From positions 66,956,485-67,020,484 of the forward strand of contig CM067354.1 in NCBI GenBank assembly GCA_034190875.2: a stretch of 64,000 bases of DNA, read 5' to 3'. Under the pieces are notes generated by a model. It was not told the origin of the DNA and ran no database searches. It saw only the letters and a program-made list of their open reading frames with translations. The position numbers and the translations under genes are program-made. This stretch comes from Urechis unicinctus (taxonomy: Eukaryota > Annelida > Polychaeta > Xenopneusta > Urechidae). Position 1 is the stretch's first letter; every line of letters starts with the position of its first letter. This document shows positions 55,314 to 64,000 of the stretch, in pieces.

Positions 55314-56405
55314 TTAGGTGATTGAAAGTGTTGGTATTCGAATGTATTTCTTGAAAGAAGAAGATTTCCAGCGACCCATACGCTGTATTTCCTCTTCGGA
55401 AATGCCTTTCATAGCAGCTGTAGTGGCAGCTCCTATGCGGAAACTATGGCTTTGATATTTCTGGTCAGAGAGGCCCGCCCAGGACCAAGAACGCTGTAGG
55501 ATTTGGGAGAACCAAGATCTGCTAACAGGAATTGCGTTGGGAAAGGATAACAAAAGGCCTCCAGAAGACCCTCTGAGAGTGAGATATTTTTTGATGATAA
55601 GAACAGGACAATAGGGAGGCTTCTGAGAAGAAATAAGGATGGATATAGGTGTACCTTTATGATGCTTAAACTTTGTAAATTTGAGAATGATACAGTTATC
55701 TTCAATAGACAGCTGATGAAACTGCATAGATTGTTTGGCATCATGTCGAGATTTAGCAGTGAATTCGCCGACCCTTAGAAAAGCATAAAAGGCCAGAATA
55801 TACATGGCAGAAATGAGATGGCAGGTAAATATTGAATCACTAATATGGGGGGCGGAATCGATGAGTTTATGGAGCACAGATGGAATTATAGGGGCCCGCA
55901 AATCCAGCGAAGGACGGAGGTTACAGGCGCCCTGGAGAACTTTTTTGACCACGAAGGTTGAAGTAGGGTCCACAGAACGCATTTTGTGATAATAGGAAAT
56001 GGCCGAGACCCAAGAAAGTATGGAGGAAGAGGCATAACTTAATGAAAAAAGATGTGCAATGTATGAAACGACAGTTTGAATTTTGGCAGGGAACCACTGA
56101 ACTTCTGGGCCAAGGGTGCTTACAAACTGTCGAAACAATGGAATAGATCTAGAATAAAGCTTGCAGGTGTCAGGAGCTAACGCGTTGTCTAGGAGAGAGG
56201 AGACGACCAATTCCAAGGAAAACTTCGAGTGGGAATGGGAGTCTGAGACCTGTTGAGGGAGTGGTCCTCCATGAATTTCCCACAATTCTGGAAAACGAGA
56301 CAAAGAGTCAGCAGCAGTATTGTCTTTGCCCGGAATATGTTCAGCATGGATAAGGATATTAAATTTAATGCATGTGAAAGAGAGAAGTCTAATTAACATC
56401 AACAT
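55314..56405 (-). CDS. RNase H tail plus tyrosine recombinase of the retrotransposon
   Basis: This is a 363-codon open frame. Residues 1-40 are the end of RNase H (HAEHIPGKDNTAADSLSR). Residues about 60-170 form the helical core-binding domain and about 170-363 the catalytic domain. The YR catalytic set is present: Arg211 in FLRVGEF, His320 and Arg323 in HSFRIGA, Trp346 in GRWKSSS and the nucleophile Tyr354 in FKKYIRIP. The enzyme would integrate a circular DNA copy of the element without a target-site duplication. The ORF's ATG is internal to the RNase H region. The original protein was a fusion with the RT frame upstream, now cut off by a frameshift near 56,420. The recombinase itself looks undamaged. 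Confidence 0.9.
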   Translation of the reverse strand: MLMLIRLLSFTCIKFNILIHAEHIPGKDNTAADSLSRFPELWEIHGGPLPQQVSDSHSHSKFSLELVVSSLLDNALAPDTCKLYSRSIPLFRQFVSTLGPEVQWFPAKIQTVVSYIAHLFSLSYASSSILSWVSAISYYHKMRSVDPTSTFVVKKVLQGACNLRPSLDLRAPIIPSVLHKLIDSAPHISDSIFTCHLISAMYILAFYAFLRVGEFTAKSRHDAKQSMQFHQLSIEDNCIILKFTKFKHHKGTPISILISSQKPPYCPVLIIKKYLTLRGSSGGLLLSFPNAIPVSRSWFSQILQRSWSWAGLSDQKYQSHSFRIGAATTAAMKGISEEEIQRMGRWKSSSFKKYIRIPTLSIT

Positions 56406-56419
56406 ATAGCGGTCTTTGG

Positions 56420-57390
56420 AAGTTTGGTTATTAATGAATGACCTGTACCGCCGCTATGTTATCACAGAAATATATAACCCGATGGTTAGCAAGTAGTGTA
56501 GACCAAGCTTCGAGGGACAGCACAATGGAAACTAGCTCTTTGACATTTATATATACAGCACTCCAACTAGAAGGCCAGCGGCCTTGAAACCAACCACAAC
56601 CAAATACACCAGCATAACCAAGACCTGAAGCATCGGAAGACAACTTGATTACTGAAGAATCAGTCCAGGGATGCAGCTGCATGCACGATTTCCCGTTAAA
56701 ATTGGATAAGAACAAAAGCCATGCTTGGATATCAGATCGAACAGATTGTGTGAGGCGGATATGATGATGTGGTTTAGAGATGCCACAGGTTAAATTGATA
56801 AACCTTCGAAGGAATGGTCGGCCTGGAACTATAACCCTACAAGCGAAGTTGAGAGTGCCAATTAAAGATTGCATTTCTTTCAATATCACAGATTTGCGTC
56901 GAGCAAACTATTTGAGGACAACAATAGCACTGTCATTTTTTTCGAGGGGCAAACGGGCCTCCATTTTGGTAGTATCGACCTCGATGCCATGCAAAACTAC
57001 TAAAGTAGAAGGAAGCACAGTTTTGCTAGCTTTGATGGGCAAATTGATGGAGTTTGCCATGGCGAGGAATGCATTTTGGGACTGGCTACATGTTGGAGAA
57101 TTACCAGGACCAAAGAAAATGAAGTCATCTAAAATATGCGACACATAGAGCACATTATATAAAAAACCATGTCCGGAAAAGGCAGTGTATCAAAAGGGGC
57201 CTAAAATTCGTTTCGCATAGATTTCTTTGGAAAGCAAGGCATTGACCACAGAAGGATTGAAGAGAGCCGACGGATGGTTTCTAGGAAAGTGAAAATTTTT
57301 GATACCGGAATGATGCATGCGGAAACCTTCGGTAAACCCAGAAACTAAATATTGCTGTAAAGGATGCCCACACAAAAGATGATAACCTAT
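56420..57390 (-). pseudogene. Reverse transcriptase/RNase H, internally deleted
   Basis: One frame runs from the gag end with stops at about 57,187 (TGA) and 56,905 (TAG). It begins with sequence that ends KEIYAKRILGPF, the start of the RT fingers. Within about 25 codons it jumps to YVSHILDDFIFFG, the catalytic palm motif (LDD). The roughly 150 or more residues that normally lie between, including the first catalytic Asp, are missing. RNase H follows with its Asp (LSSDASGLGYAG), Glu (NVKELVSIVLSLEAW) and second Asp (IYFCDNIAAV). A frameshift near 56,420 separates it from the recombinase ORF. No active RT can be made. Confidence 0.85.
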
Positions 57391-58382
57391 TTTGGTTTAC
57401 TGGGGTTGGGAGTTTGTTTTGGTAGGTTCTTCCTGCAGTGGATGTTGGGGTGGGTACCATCACAGGAGGAGCACAAATGTTTGAATTTGGAGCATGTCTG
57501 AGGGTTGTGGCATCGTCCTTTGTTATTGTAGGAGAAACAATATCCTTGCTTGAGACTGTGCCGCCTTGCTTGCGGCCACATGGATCGAAAGGGCTGAGGA
57601 GATTGCCCAGGAGAGGACTGCATCGACGCATTTATGTACAGTTCATTATGGATGCGATCCCAGGGCAAGGGGGAATGGGTCCTGAGTTTTCGAAATGCGA
57701 TGTCGTAGCTGAACCAGCCCCCATTTTTCAAAGTCACGGCCATATTTCGAACTGTCTGCATATATTTGAGCATAGCAATAGCATCCGCTGGATGAACTTG
57801 GAGATGTATGCCCATGAAAACTACAAAGGCATCTGTCCACTGGTCTAAAGTCAAGACTTTGGTTTGCGCCTTAGGAATTAGATCTAGCTGTTGGGACTTC
57901 CCAGCAGAAAAGGAGAGAGTGTAATGTTCCGACTGAGCGGATATCAATGAGTCAAGATTGACGAACTGGCCTGCCCAAATTTTAGATTTAATTTTACCAT
58001 CGACCAGAGATCCCAATGGCACCATATCAAGCGAGGCCATTGGTTGGGATAATGGCTCACCTTGGGGGGTGGGGTTAATGTTAATGGACTCGGTAACTGG
58101 ACCGGAGTCAGAACTGGACAAAGGCTGGCTGCGGATGGCTGAACATGATTCTGGAACGGACTGGACCGGAGGCCGTTCCTTAGAAGAAGGCGATGAGCTC
58201 TGGGCAGCAGCAAGGTCACACACAATGGCTTGCATTTGGTCCATTTTGTCTTGCATGACCTGCAATTGAGTTGCCATGTCGGGCTGGACTGGGGCTTGAG
58301 GATCACCAGCTGATTTCTTGGACTTGGGTGCTGCCACCTTTGCAGACGGTTTTCGCTTGCGCCCTCGAGTTGATGTGGACAT
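57387..58382 (-). CDS. Gag-like protein of the YR retrotransposon
   Basis: This would coat the element's RNA. I prefer the ATG at 58,382 (MSTSTRGRKRK) over the one at 58,475, because the extra 31 residues are hydrophobic and unlike gag. A CAG directly before 58,382 could also be a splice acceptor. Numbering from the longer frame, residues 36-55 are a basic stretch, 60-150 are Ser/Pro/Gln-rich, 150-175 hold PLGSLVDGKIKSKIWAGQF, and about 205-265 hold the conserved core (DQWTDAFVVF and WFSYDIAFR). Residues 311-347 form a Cys/His knuckle (CFSYNNKGRCHNPQTCSKF, then HLCSSCDGTHP). The RT frame opens within 15 bases of the gag stop in another frame, so pol would be made by frameshifting or reinitiation. 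This ORF has no breaks. Confidence 0.85.
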   Translation of the reverse strand: MSTSTRGRKRKPSAKVAAPKSKKSAGDPQAPVQPDMATQLQVMQDKMDQMQAIVCDLAAAQSSSPSSKERPPVQSVPESCSAIRSQPLSSSDSGPVTESININPTPQGEPLSQPMASLDMVPLGSLVDGKIKSKIWAGQFVNLDSLISAQSEHYTLSFSAGKSQQLDLIPKAQTKVLTLDQWTDAFVVFMGIHLQVHPADAIAMLKYMQTVRNMAVTLKNGGWFSYDIAFRKLRTHSPLPWDRIHNELYINASMQSSPGQSPQPFRSMWPQARRHSLKQGYCFSYNNKGRCHNPQTCSKFKHLCSSCDGTHPNIHCRKNLPKQTPNPSKPK

Positions 58383-58730
58383 CTGCAGCACATGGAATTC
58401 AACGGCAGAGTAACTGCGTACAATTATGAATATAACCAGACCACTTCTGGCAAGAATTGTAAAGAACAAGGCCATTGAACAGTTAAAGGTAACAGCCGAA
58501 TAGTGCGACTAGTGAAGACAAGTGTAGATGAAGATCAATAAAATGGATAAATTATTACAAAATTTCCCAGCATACAAGTTAATGCCAGAAATAATATAAA
58601 CTTGGCCAAGGCACCAAGACATACATAGGTTAGCAAGACAAAAAGTTGCGAAATGATATTGAGCCCAAAGTCTCCTCGTGAAGCATGAGTTCATGGAAAA
58701 AATAACGGCCCGGCCAAAAAAATGAGGGTT

Positions 58731-58998
58731 ACGTGACAGACAAGCTCACGCCAAATAATTACGTGACAAGCAAGCTCGCGCCTAATAAGTACGTGACAGA
58801 CAAGCTCACGCCAAATAATTACGTGACAATCAAGCTCACGCCAAATAACTACGCGACAATCAAGCTCACACAAAAATAGCTACGTGACAATCAAGCTCAC
58901 GCCAAAATAGCTACGTGACAATCAATCATGCCAAAATAGCTACGTGACAGACAAGCTCACGCAAAATAGCTACGTGACAGACAAGCTCGCGCCAACAA
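58731..58998. repeat. 30-bp minisatellite, nine units
   Basis: Units of about 30 bp carry TACGTGACAGACAAGCTCACGCC followed by AAATAAT or AAAATAG variants. Unit length is close to a multiple of three, so the minus strand stays open with a repeated WRELxCHV peptide, which I regard as incidental. The array is bracketed by two diverged copies of another block (58,665-58,730 and 59,065-59,130, sharing TCGTGAA-CAT-AG-TCA-GGAAAAAAT), and it lies in the leader between the SGNH ORF and gag. Confidence 0.9.
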
Positions 58999-59189
58999 TG
59001 AGACCAAAGTCCACGGAATAAAGCCCCGGCCAAGGTAAATACCGTTACAAGAGACAAAACAAAAGAAAGGCTCCATCGTGAAACATAAGCTCACGGAAAA
59101 AATATAACCCAGGCTAAGAAAGCTCAGGGAATATATAAGGTCACAAGCCTAAAAATACATTGCAGAAGTAATGTCACAAGGACCAGGAA

Positions 59190-59800
59190 TCATTGTGAGT
59201 GAGAAAACTGCAAGTTAATAGCTGCTATAACAGCACCACGCAAGCTGTTGAAATATTTTGCTAGACCTGCCAGATTGAGATGCACTCCATTGAGACGCAA
59301 ATATAGTTGCCAGTTAGACCAAATACCACGATGCCGCCAAAACAGAATGCGGGGATTAGACGCACAAAGAGAGGACAAGGTAGAGTTGTAAAGCAAGACA
59401 CAAGAATTGAAGTCGTTGTGGGTGTAATGTTGAGGATAGGCACGGTTACACGCCACGACATCGCGAAAGAAAACTTGGGAACACACAACACGAGAGACGC
59501 CATATTGATTAACCAACAAGTTAGCGAAAGCAAATACGTCCTCAGCTAATGCGGCGGGAAAACAGGAGGACGCAGACAAATCATTAGAGCCAATATCGAT
59601 GACCACGATGCCGGGTTCAAGGCAGAAACCATACCCACTTCGTTGAGCAACTTTGGCAAAGTGAGGCCCGAAATACCATGAAAGAAAACCTCGTGGCCAC
59701 CAGCTAAATTGAGTGCGAGCGACCCAGAATCCCTAGCAAAAGCGGTCAAACGCTTGGTGAAAGAATGACCCATAATAAGAATGGAAGTAAAGGAGCAATA
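59190..59800 (-). pseudogene. SGNH-hydrolase-like ORF, frameshifted
   Basis: The fold is a GDSL/SGNH esterase-type domain. In one frame from 59,782 the strand-plus-nucleophile motif ILIMGHSFTKRL appears, where Ser is the nucleophile. After a frameshift near 59,610 the second frame reads VIDIGSNDLSA (block III, with the Asn) and near its C-terminus NGVHLN followed by FNSLRGAV (block V). In active enzymes block V is DxxH; here the Asp is Asn while the His is kept. From memory, SGNH domains occur in some Ngaro-like YR retrotransposons and in ORF1 of CR1-type LINEs; their role there is unknown. Its place 5' of gag is unexpected and could also mean it belongs to a neighbouring element. Confidence 0.7.
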
Positions 59801-60230
59801 TCAGAAGAAGCCGACATTGTAAATAAGCGAAACACAGGATACCGCTTTTACAATCGAGCCAGATGGTCGAGATATAAAGTGACCAACAAAAATTAGTATA
59901 ACTAAAACTCACACCGACCTTAAAATTGCGCCAGGCAGTGCAGGACTACAAATAGATAGCGTAGAAGAATAGGTGAGGCACTGATAACGATCGAGAATAA
60001 AAAATCGTGTGAGCCAAGATGGCGACAGTCACAGAAAGAAGGAAGTGAAGATCGCCCCTATCGGCAACTGCAGTAATTAGAAGTCATGTGACATCCTAGC
60101 AGGGCGGCAAGCCGATAAGCAACGGTCACATGTACAAGATAAGGCGAGAGATCGCCAAACATTATGACATAAACTCGCGCTATGATTACAAACAATGCTA
60201 AACTACAGAAATAAAAAGCCTGCATATCAA

Positions 60231-63202
60231 TCGATAAAAGTAAGACATTCTTTTATATATATGTATGTATCCGACTACTATATTTTATATGTATATATAG
60301 CTATATATTTTTATTTCTTAAATCCAAAATACTGCTTGTTGTGTTAAGTGTGACCCAATAATATACATTTGATCTGAATGAAATATATTACGTCTATGAT
60401 TACTACAATCCCTTTATCATCAATATGTTATTCTCATTCTTAAGCGCTGAACGATGTTTTGCGTAAAATATAATCAGCTCCCGTAACTAGCTGTTATCAC
60501 ATCACTACCTTTCATAACGTAAATCAGTGCTTATACGGTCGCGCTTTAAGTAATCATATGCATGACTTATAATGTAATGACCCAGTATGGCCATGTAACT
60601 CGTTCCGCATATTGAAGTGAGTGTCGATATTTGCAGTAAGGCGATCAAGTAGGACAGAATATTTTGTGCACGCGAATCACAGGGGGTTTATCAAGTGTGG
60701 TTCACCGCAATGTTTGTCCATATAGCCCTAAAGAACGTTGTTTTTTATTGATCATTCATTGCGTATATTTCGTCATCAGTATTGTTTCTGCCCGTTATAG
60801 GAGCTGCATATCAATTACACGTTGGGATACATGACTGTATGTAAGATAAGATTCTCAGTTCGTGATGGTCATGTGACAGTAAGGTCATGTGACGGTTAGG
60901 TTTCCAAACGTTATATAAGCGGCACGTTAACTGATTAAGGCTATGCTGAGATACAAATTATGTTGATATTGGATGCTTAATGTGTGCTTCTATAAACAAA
61001 ATTTGCAATGTCTCATCGGAATGCAAAAATAGGTGAATTCCGGGAAAATCAGCACCAAAACATAAGGTTAGTTCTGTTATTACTCCTTAGCAACAATATA
61101 ATGCTTTGTACAGTTTCAAGACGGCCGACACAGCATTACAAGCCACGCCTAATGTGATCATTCATCATGCGTCAGCTGGGAGTTTGTCATGAAGATCAGT
61201 ATTTGCAATGTTGATCAAGTGAACAACTAAGCTACAAACTCCTTTTGATGCTGCGTTAGTTTTATAATGGTGGATTAGTGAGCAGCTGCAGTCGACAATG
61301 GTTTACCCGGCGTGATAAATGGATAAACTCAACGATGCCTGAGAGCATTCGGTTAATCTGCATGCGATTCCATACACTAGCAAAACTATTCTCCTTAAGC
61401 TACACTGGGAGTTTTAAGTGAAGTGCCAGGCTACAGGAACTGACGACAGAAGTAGCTCTATTCGAACTCGACCAATGTAGTTTAATACACTAATATTCAC
61501 CAAAATATGATTGAGATGTAATGTGATATTGCACGAATACAATGTATATGTGCCTAGTGAATATTTATGCATCATCTGATTTGTTTTTAGCTCAATGATT
61601 TACACATGTATTACATCGGCAGGTTACAATCTGCGCCAGTTGAATTTAAACCCATTAAAATACCATAATTATCTATCGTAATAATAGTGGCAATTACTAT
61701 AACATTTACAAAGCAGTAAACTTGTAGATGCAGAAAAGCAAATACCCTTTAGTTAAAGGATTATTCGACGACTCTCCACAAATAAACATCTAACAATGAC
61801 AATTATAGCGCCTGCGGGGAGTCGCTGTGCTTGTATGTGCAGCGGAGGTAATCGATATGTACATCTCACAAAGGCAATCTGCTCAGTAATATGTCATGCA
61901 TTCAATCATGCCGATAGGACATGCCTCATATGGGCACCGAAAGAGCCGCAAGCATGGCCCGTTTATGCAGACAATCTTAGGCTACAGCAGGCTTCAAAAT
62001 TATACCACTCATCAGGAAGCACGGAAGCGCGGTAACTATTTATCATTATGTGATTTTGGCCGTAAGCATAACAGCATGATCAGCTGCGTGCATTGGCGCG
62101 GAACTGTTGTATGGGACATTACCTCAGTCATTTGACATGACTTTAGATAATCAAATATTTCCTGTTCTGAGCTTGATAGAGATTGTACAAAATAACACGA
62201 TGCTTAGAGCAAGAAAGTGGTAATTAACGATATATGCACGAGGAGAATGAGATGATGTAACAGAGATAATCAATCAGCTGGTTCTTTGAGGTAATTGTGA
62301 CTTTCAGTCAGTGATATGAAACTGTAATGATTCTCCAGATGATCGGTTCTCGTTAACCTGTCTTTCCACATGTGTTAATTAATGGAGAGATTACATGCTT
62401 TCGAGAACATTTCCATGCTGACTTTACGCCGAAATCTAATTCAAATAATGTTTCAGTCCATCTGAATGCTTAGTACGCTCTTCAAACCGTTTTGCAAATC
62501 GCATCTTTATGCAATGTGCTCATGAGAGCATGCATGTTAAGTACGATGCATTAATGCATTTATGATAGACGGAGCTTTAAATGAGATTGCTAATCGACTC
62601 TTAACCCTTATATAACGTTGAACAGGCATGCTGGATCATCAAATGAATTTGCCATTTGCACGGATAGAAAGATGACTCTACATATGCTCGGACCCAACTA
62701 AATTATTGTATACTAAAATGCATGCATGAGGTGACTCTTATTGGGTCTAAGTCGCTATAAACGCCCACAGTGTAATTTCGTCGGAAATGCATACTTTGAC
62801 GAAACTCTAGGGCGGGAGAATGCGCTAGAGTATTACCTTGAGGCGGCATGCTTCTGCCTAGGTTCTCTACATTTAATGTGCTCAGAATATGAGGAGTAAC
62901 CGAAATGGTGACTGATAGTTTTCCTTTCAGAAGTCCAACATATTTTACTTGTCTAGAGATTAGGAATTGATTCTTTGGTGTGACTACCACCTAGCTTAAG
63001 TTTGATGCAGCCGGGTATGGTTTTCAATGGTTAAGCTAGTGCTGAGAATGATATTGCCTCATTGTGCAACCACACATGTATAGTCATATGTTTTTACAGA
63101 AATGGTGACATCCACATAAAGTAACGTGAGAGGGGCCATATCAAAGGGGTTTTGAAAACAACAATGTATCAGCGAAGATATTATCACTTTGCAATACCCA
63201 CC
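60231..63202. other. No gene seen
   Basis: AT-rich sequence with chance frames only, for example 79 codons at 61,796. A short tandem match (GGTCATGTGACAGTAA, then GGTCATGTGACGGTTA) lies at about 60,866-60,900. Confidence 0.55.
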
Positions 63203-63203
63203 G

Positions 63204-63327
<124 letters not shown>

Positions 63328-63329
63328 GA

Positions 63330-64000
63330 TGCATCGGATATTATGAAAAGGGGCGATATACTCAACATAATACGGTTCAAACTTTATCATACTGAATCAG
63401 GGGATGGGTAGCATAGTTACGGACCGCAACCCCACACATAATTGTCGAAATGCAATTAATGCGATATTCGTCAAAGATGTCATAATGCTAATACCGGATA
63501 GATTGTAGCGGCCAGAATAAATAACCACGATTATTTTGGGTAATGTGGGTGAACAGTATATTAACGAGCACAAGTCTTAATACGTGCATGCATATCATAT
63601 AAATGCCGAAGACGAGTGTTAGTGGATAGAAGATCATAGTTTTGGTTCTAATACATCACCAATGGTGAACAGAAAATGCTTATAGATTCCAGACTTATAA
63701 CATAGTTAAATAGTACTACCCCCTGCTTATGCTTCTTCAGAACATATGTTTTAGCTTGTTATCGTCCCAACTGCGCCACATAAGGGATAATTGTCTGCTG
63801 CAGATTGTGCTGATCGTAAAGCCGGATGTTGTCCTTAACATGGCGATCCAATTGAACATTGCCACGCGTATCCCGCTGAGTAATCAATAGTGCAGTAACG
63901 GCTATATCAAACCACCGTTTACATCGGTCGCATATAAGAGACGGGCGCAGATCTCAGTTGCAAATCAAAAGACACTAATGTGCGAAATCGGATGCACCGC
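63330..64000 (-). repeat. Inverted copy of the 15.86-16.43 kb block
   Basis: The reverse complement matches 15,860-16,430 over its full length by eye, and the match continues to the window edge. No coding frame is evident. Confidence 0.8.

Larger units (their letters stand above)
54700..60230 (-). mobile_element. Tyrosine-recombinase retrotransposon (DIRS/Ngaro type), defective
   Basis: The element reads on the minus strand. From 5' to 3' it has an SGNH-like ORF (59.8-59.2 kb), a 30-bp minisatellite (59.0-58.7), gag (58.4-57.4), a reverse transcriptase/RNase H frame (57.4-56.4) that continues into a YR (to 55.3), then a 77-bp tandem repeat. The order gag, RT-RNase H, YR without an aspartic protease, DDE integrase or methyltransferase fits the Ngaro-like group. 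I did not identify the split direct or inverted terminal repeats, so the edges are estimates based on composition. The RT core deletion and several frameshifts make it non-autonomous. Confidence 0.85.

Noticed and set aside
57438-58423. Frames of 136 and 159 codons overlapping gag
   Set aside because: They are shadows of the gag coding sequence in other frames. The gag frame carries the recognised motifs.
58691-58873. Minus-strand frame with repeated WRELxCHV peptide
   Set aside because: It arises because the minisatellite unit is near a multiple of three. It has no homology, and unit lengths vary by single bases, which would break the frame.

Overview
The window is non-coding, AT-rich eukaryotic DNA. 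I see no intact host gene. The reasons to call it eukaryotic are long microsatellites (AT, GT, GA/CT and CAT), GT-AG introns inside a decayed gene, and three classes of eukaryotic mobile element: a Polinton/Maverick-type DNA element, a tyrosine-recombinase (YR) retrotransposon and a Ty3/Gypsy gag remnant. This combination fits an invertebrate animal genome. The species cannot be fixed from the sequence. I saw no tRNA, rRNA or CRISPR.

Left half (1-40,000). Two diverged copies of one long unit lie in tandem. Copy A starts at or before base 1 and copy B starts near 18,986. Matching blocks stay collinear: 1-8,480 pairs with 18,986-36,210, about 9,360-9,480 with 38,830-38,900, and 15,790-16,110 with 39,050-39,600. 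Copy B is longer because of extra segments, including a broken Gypsy gag at 29.2-29.9 kb. Copy A carries a young inverted repeat (706-937 and 1,704-1,917) around an inverted segment. It also contains a 2.9 kb terminal-inverted-repeat DNA element (12,573-15,505) with an unexplained open frame. Three short coding-like patches recur in both copies and may be exons of an unrecognised duplicated gene. Two further blocks of the unit lie inverted at 49.2-51.2 kb and 63.3-64.0 kb.

Middle (40.56-47.52 kb). This is a decayed Polinton-like element. On the plus strand, in order, are a penton/minor-capsid-like remnant, a small core-protein-like gene, a major-capsid-like gene of the F54H12.2-like family and an adenovirus-type cysteine protease. 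Converging on the minus strand is a protein-primed family B DNA polymerase gene with a TATA box, an ATG exon and four recognisable GT-AG introns. All genes carry stops or frameshifts. No integrase or packaging ATPase was found.

Right half (54.7-60.2 kb). This is a minus-strand YR retrotransposon (DIRS/Ngaro type). From its 5' end it has an SGNH-hydrolase-like ORF, a 30-bp minisatellite, gag with a Cys/His knuckle, a reverse transcriptase/RNase H frame whose RT core is deleted, a YR with all catalytic residues, and a 77-bp tandem repeat. The remaining stretches hold no gene I can support.
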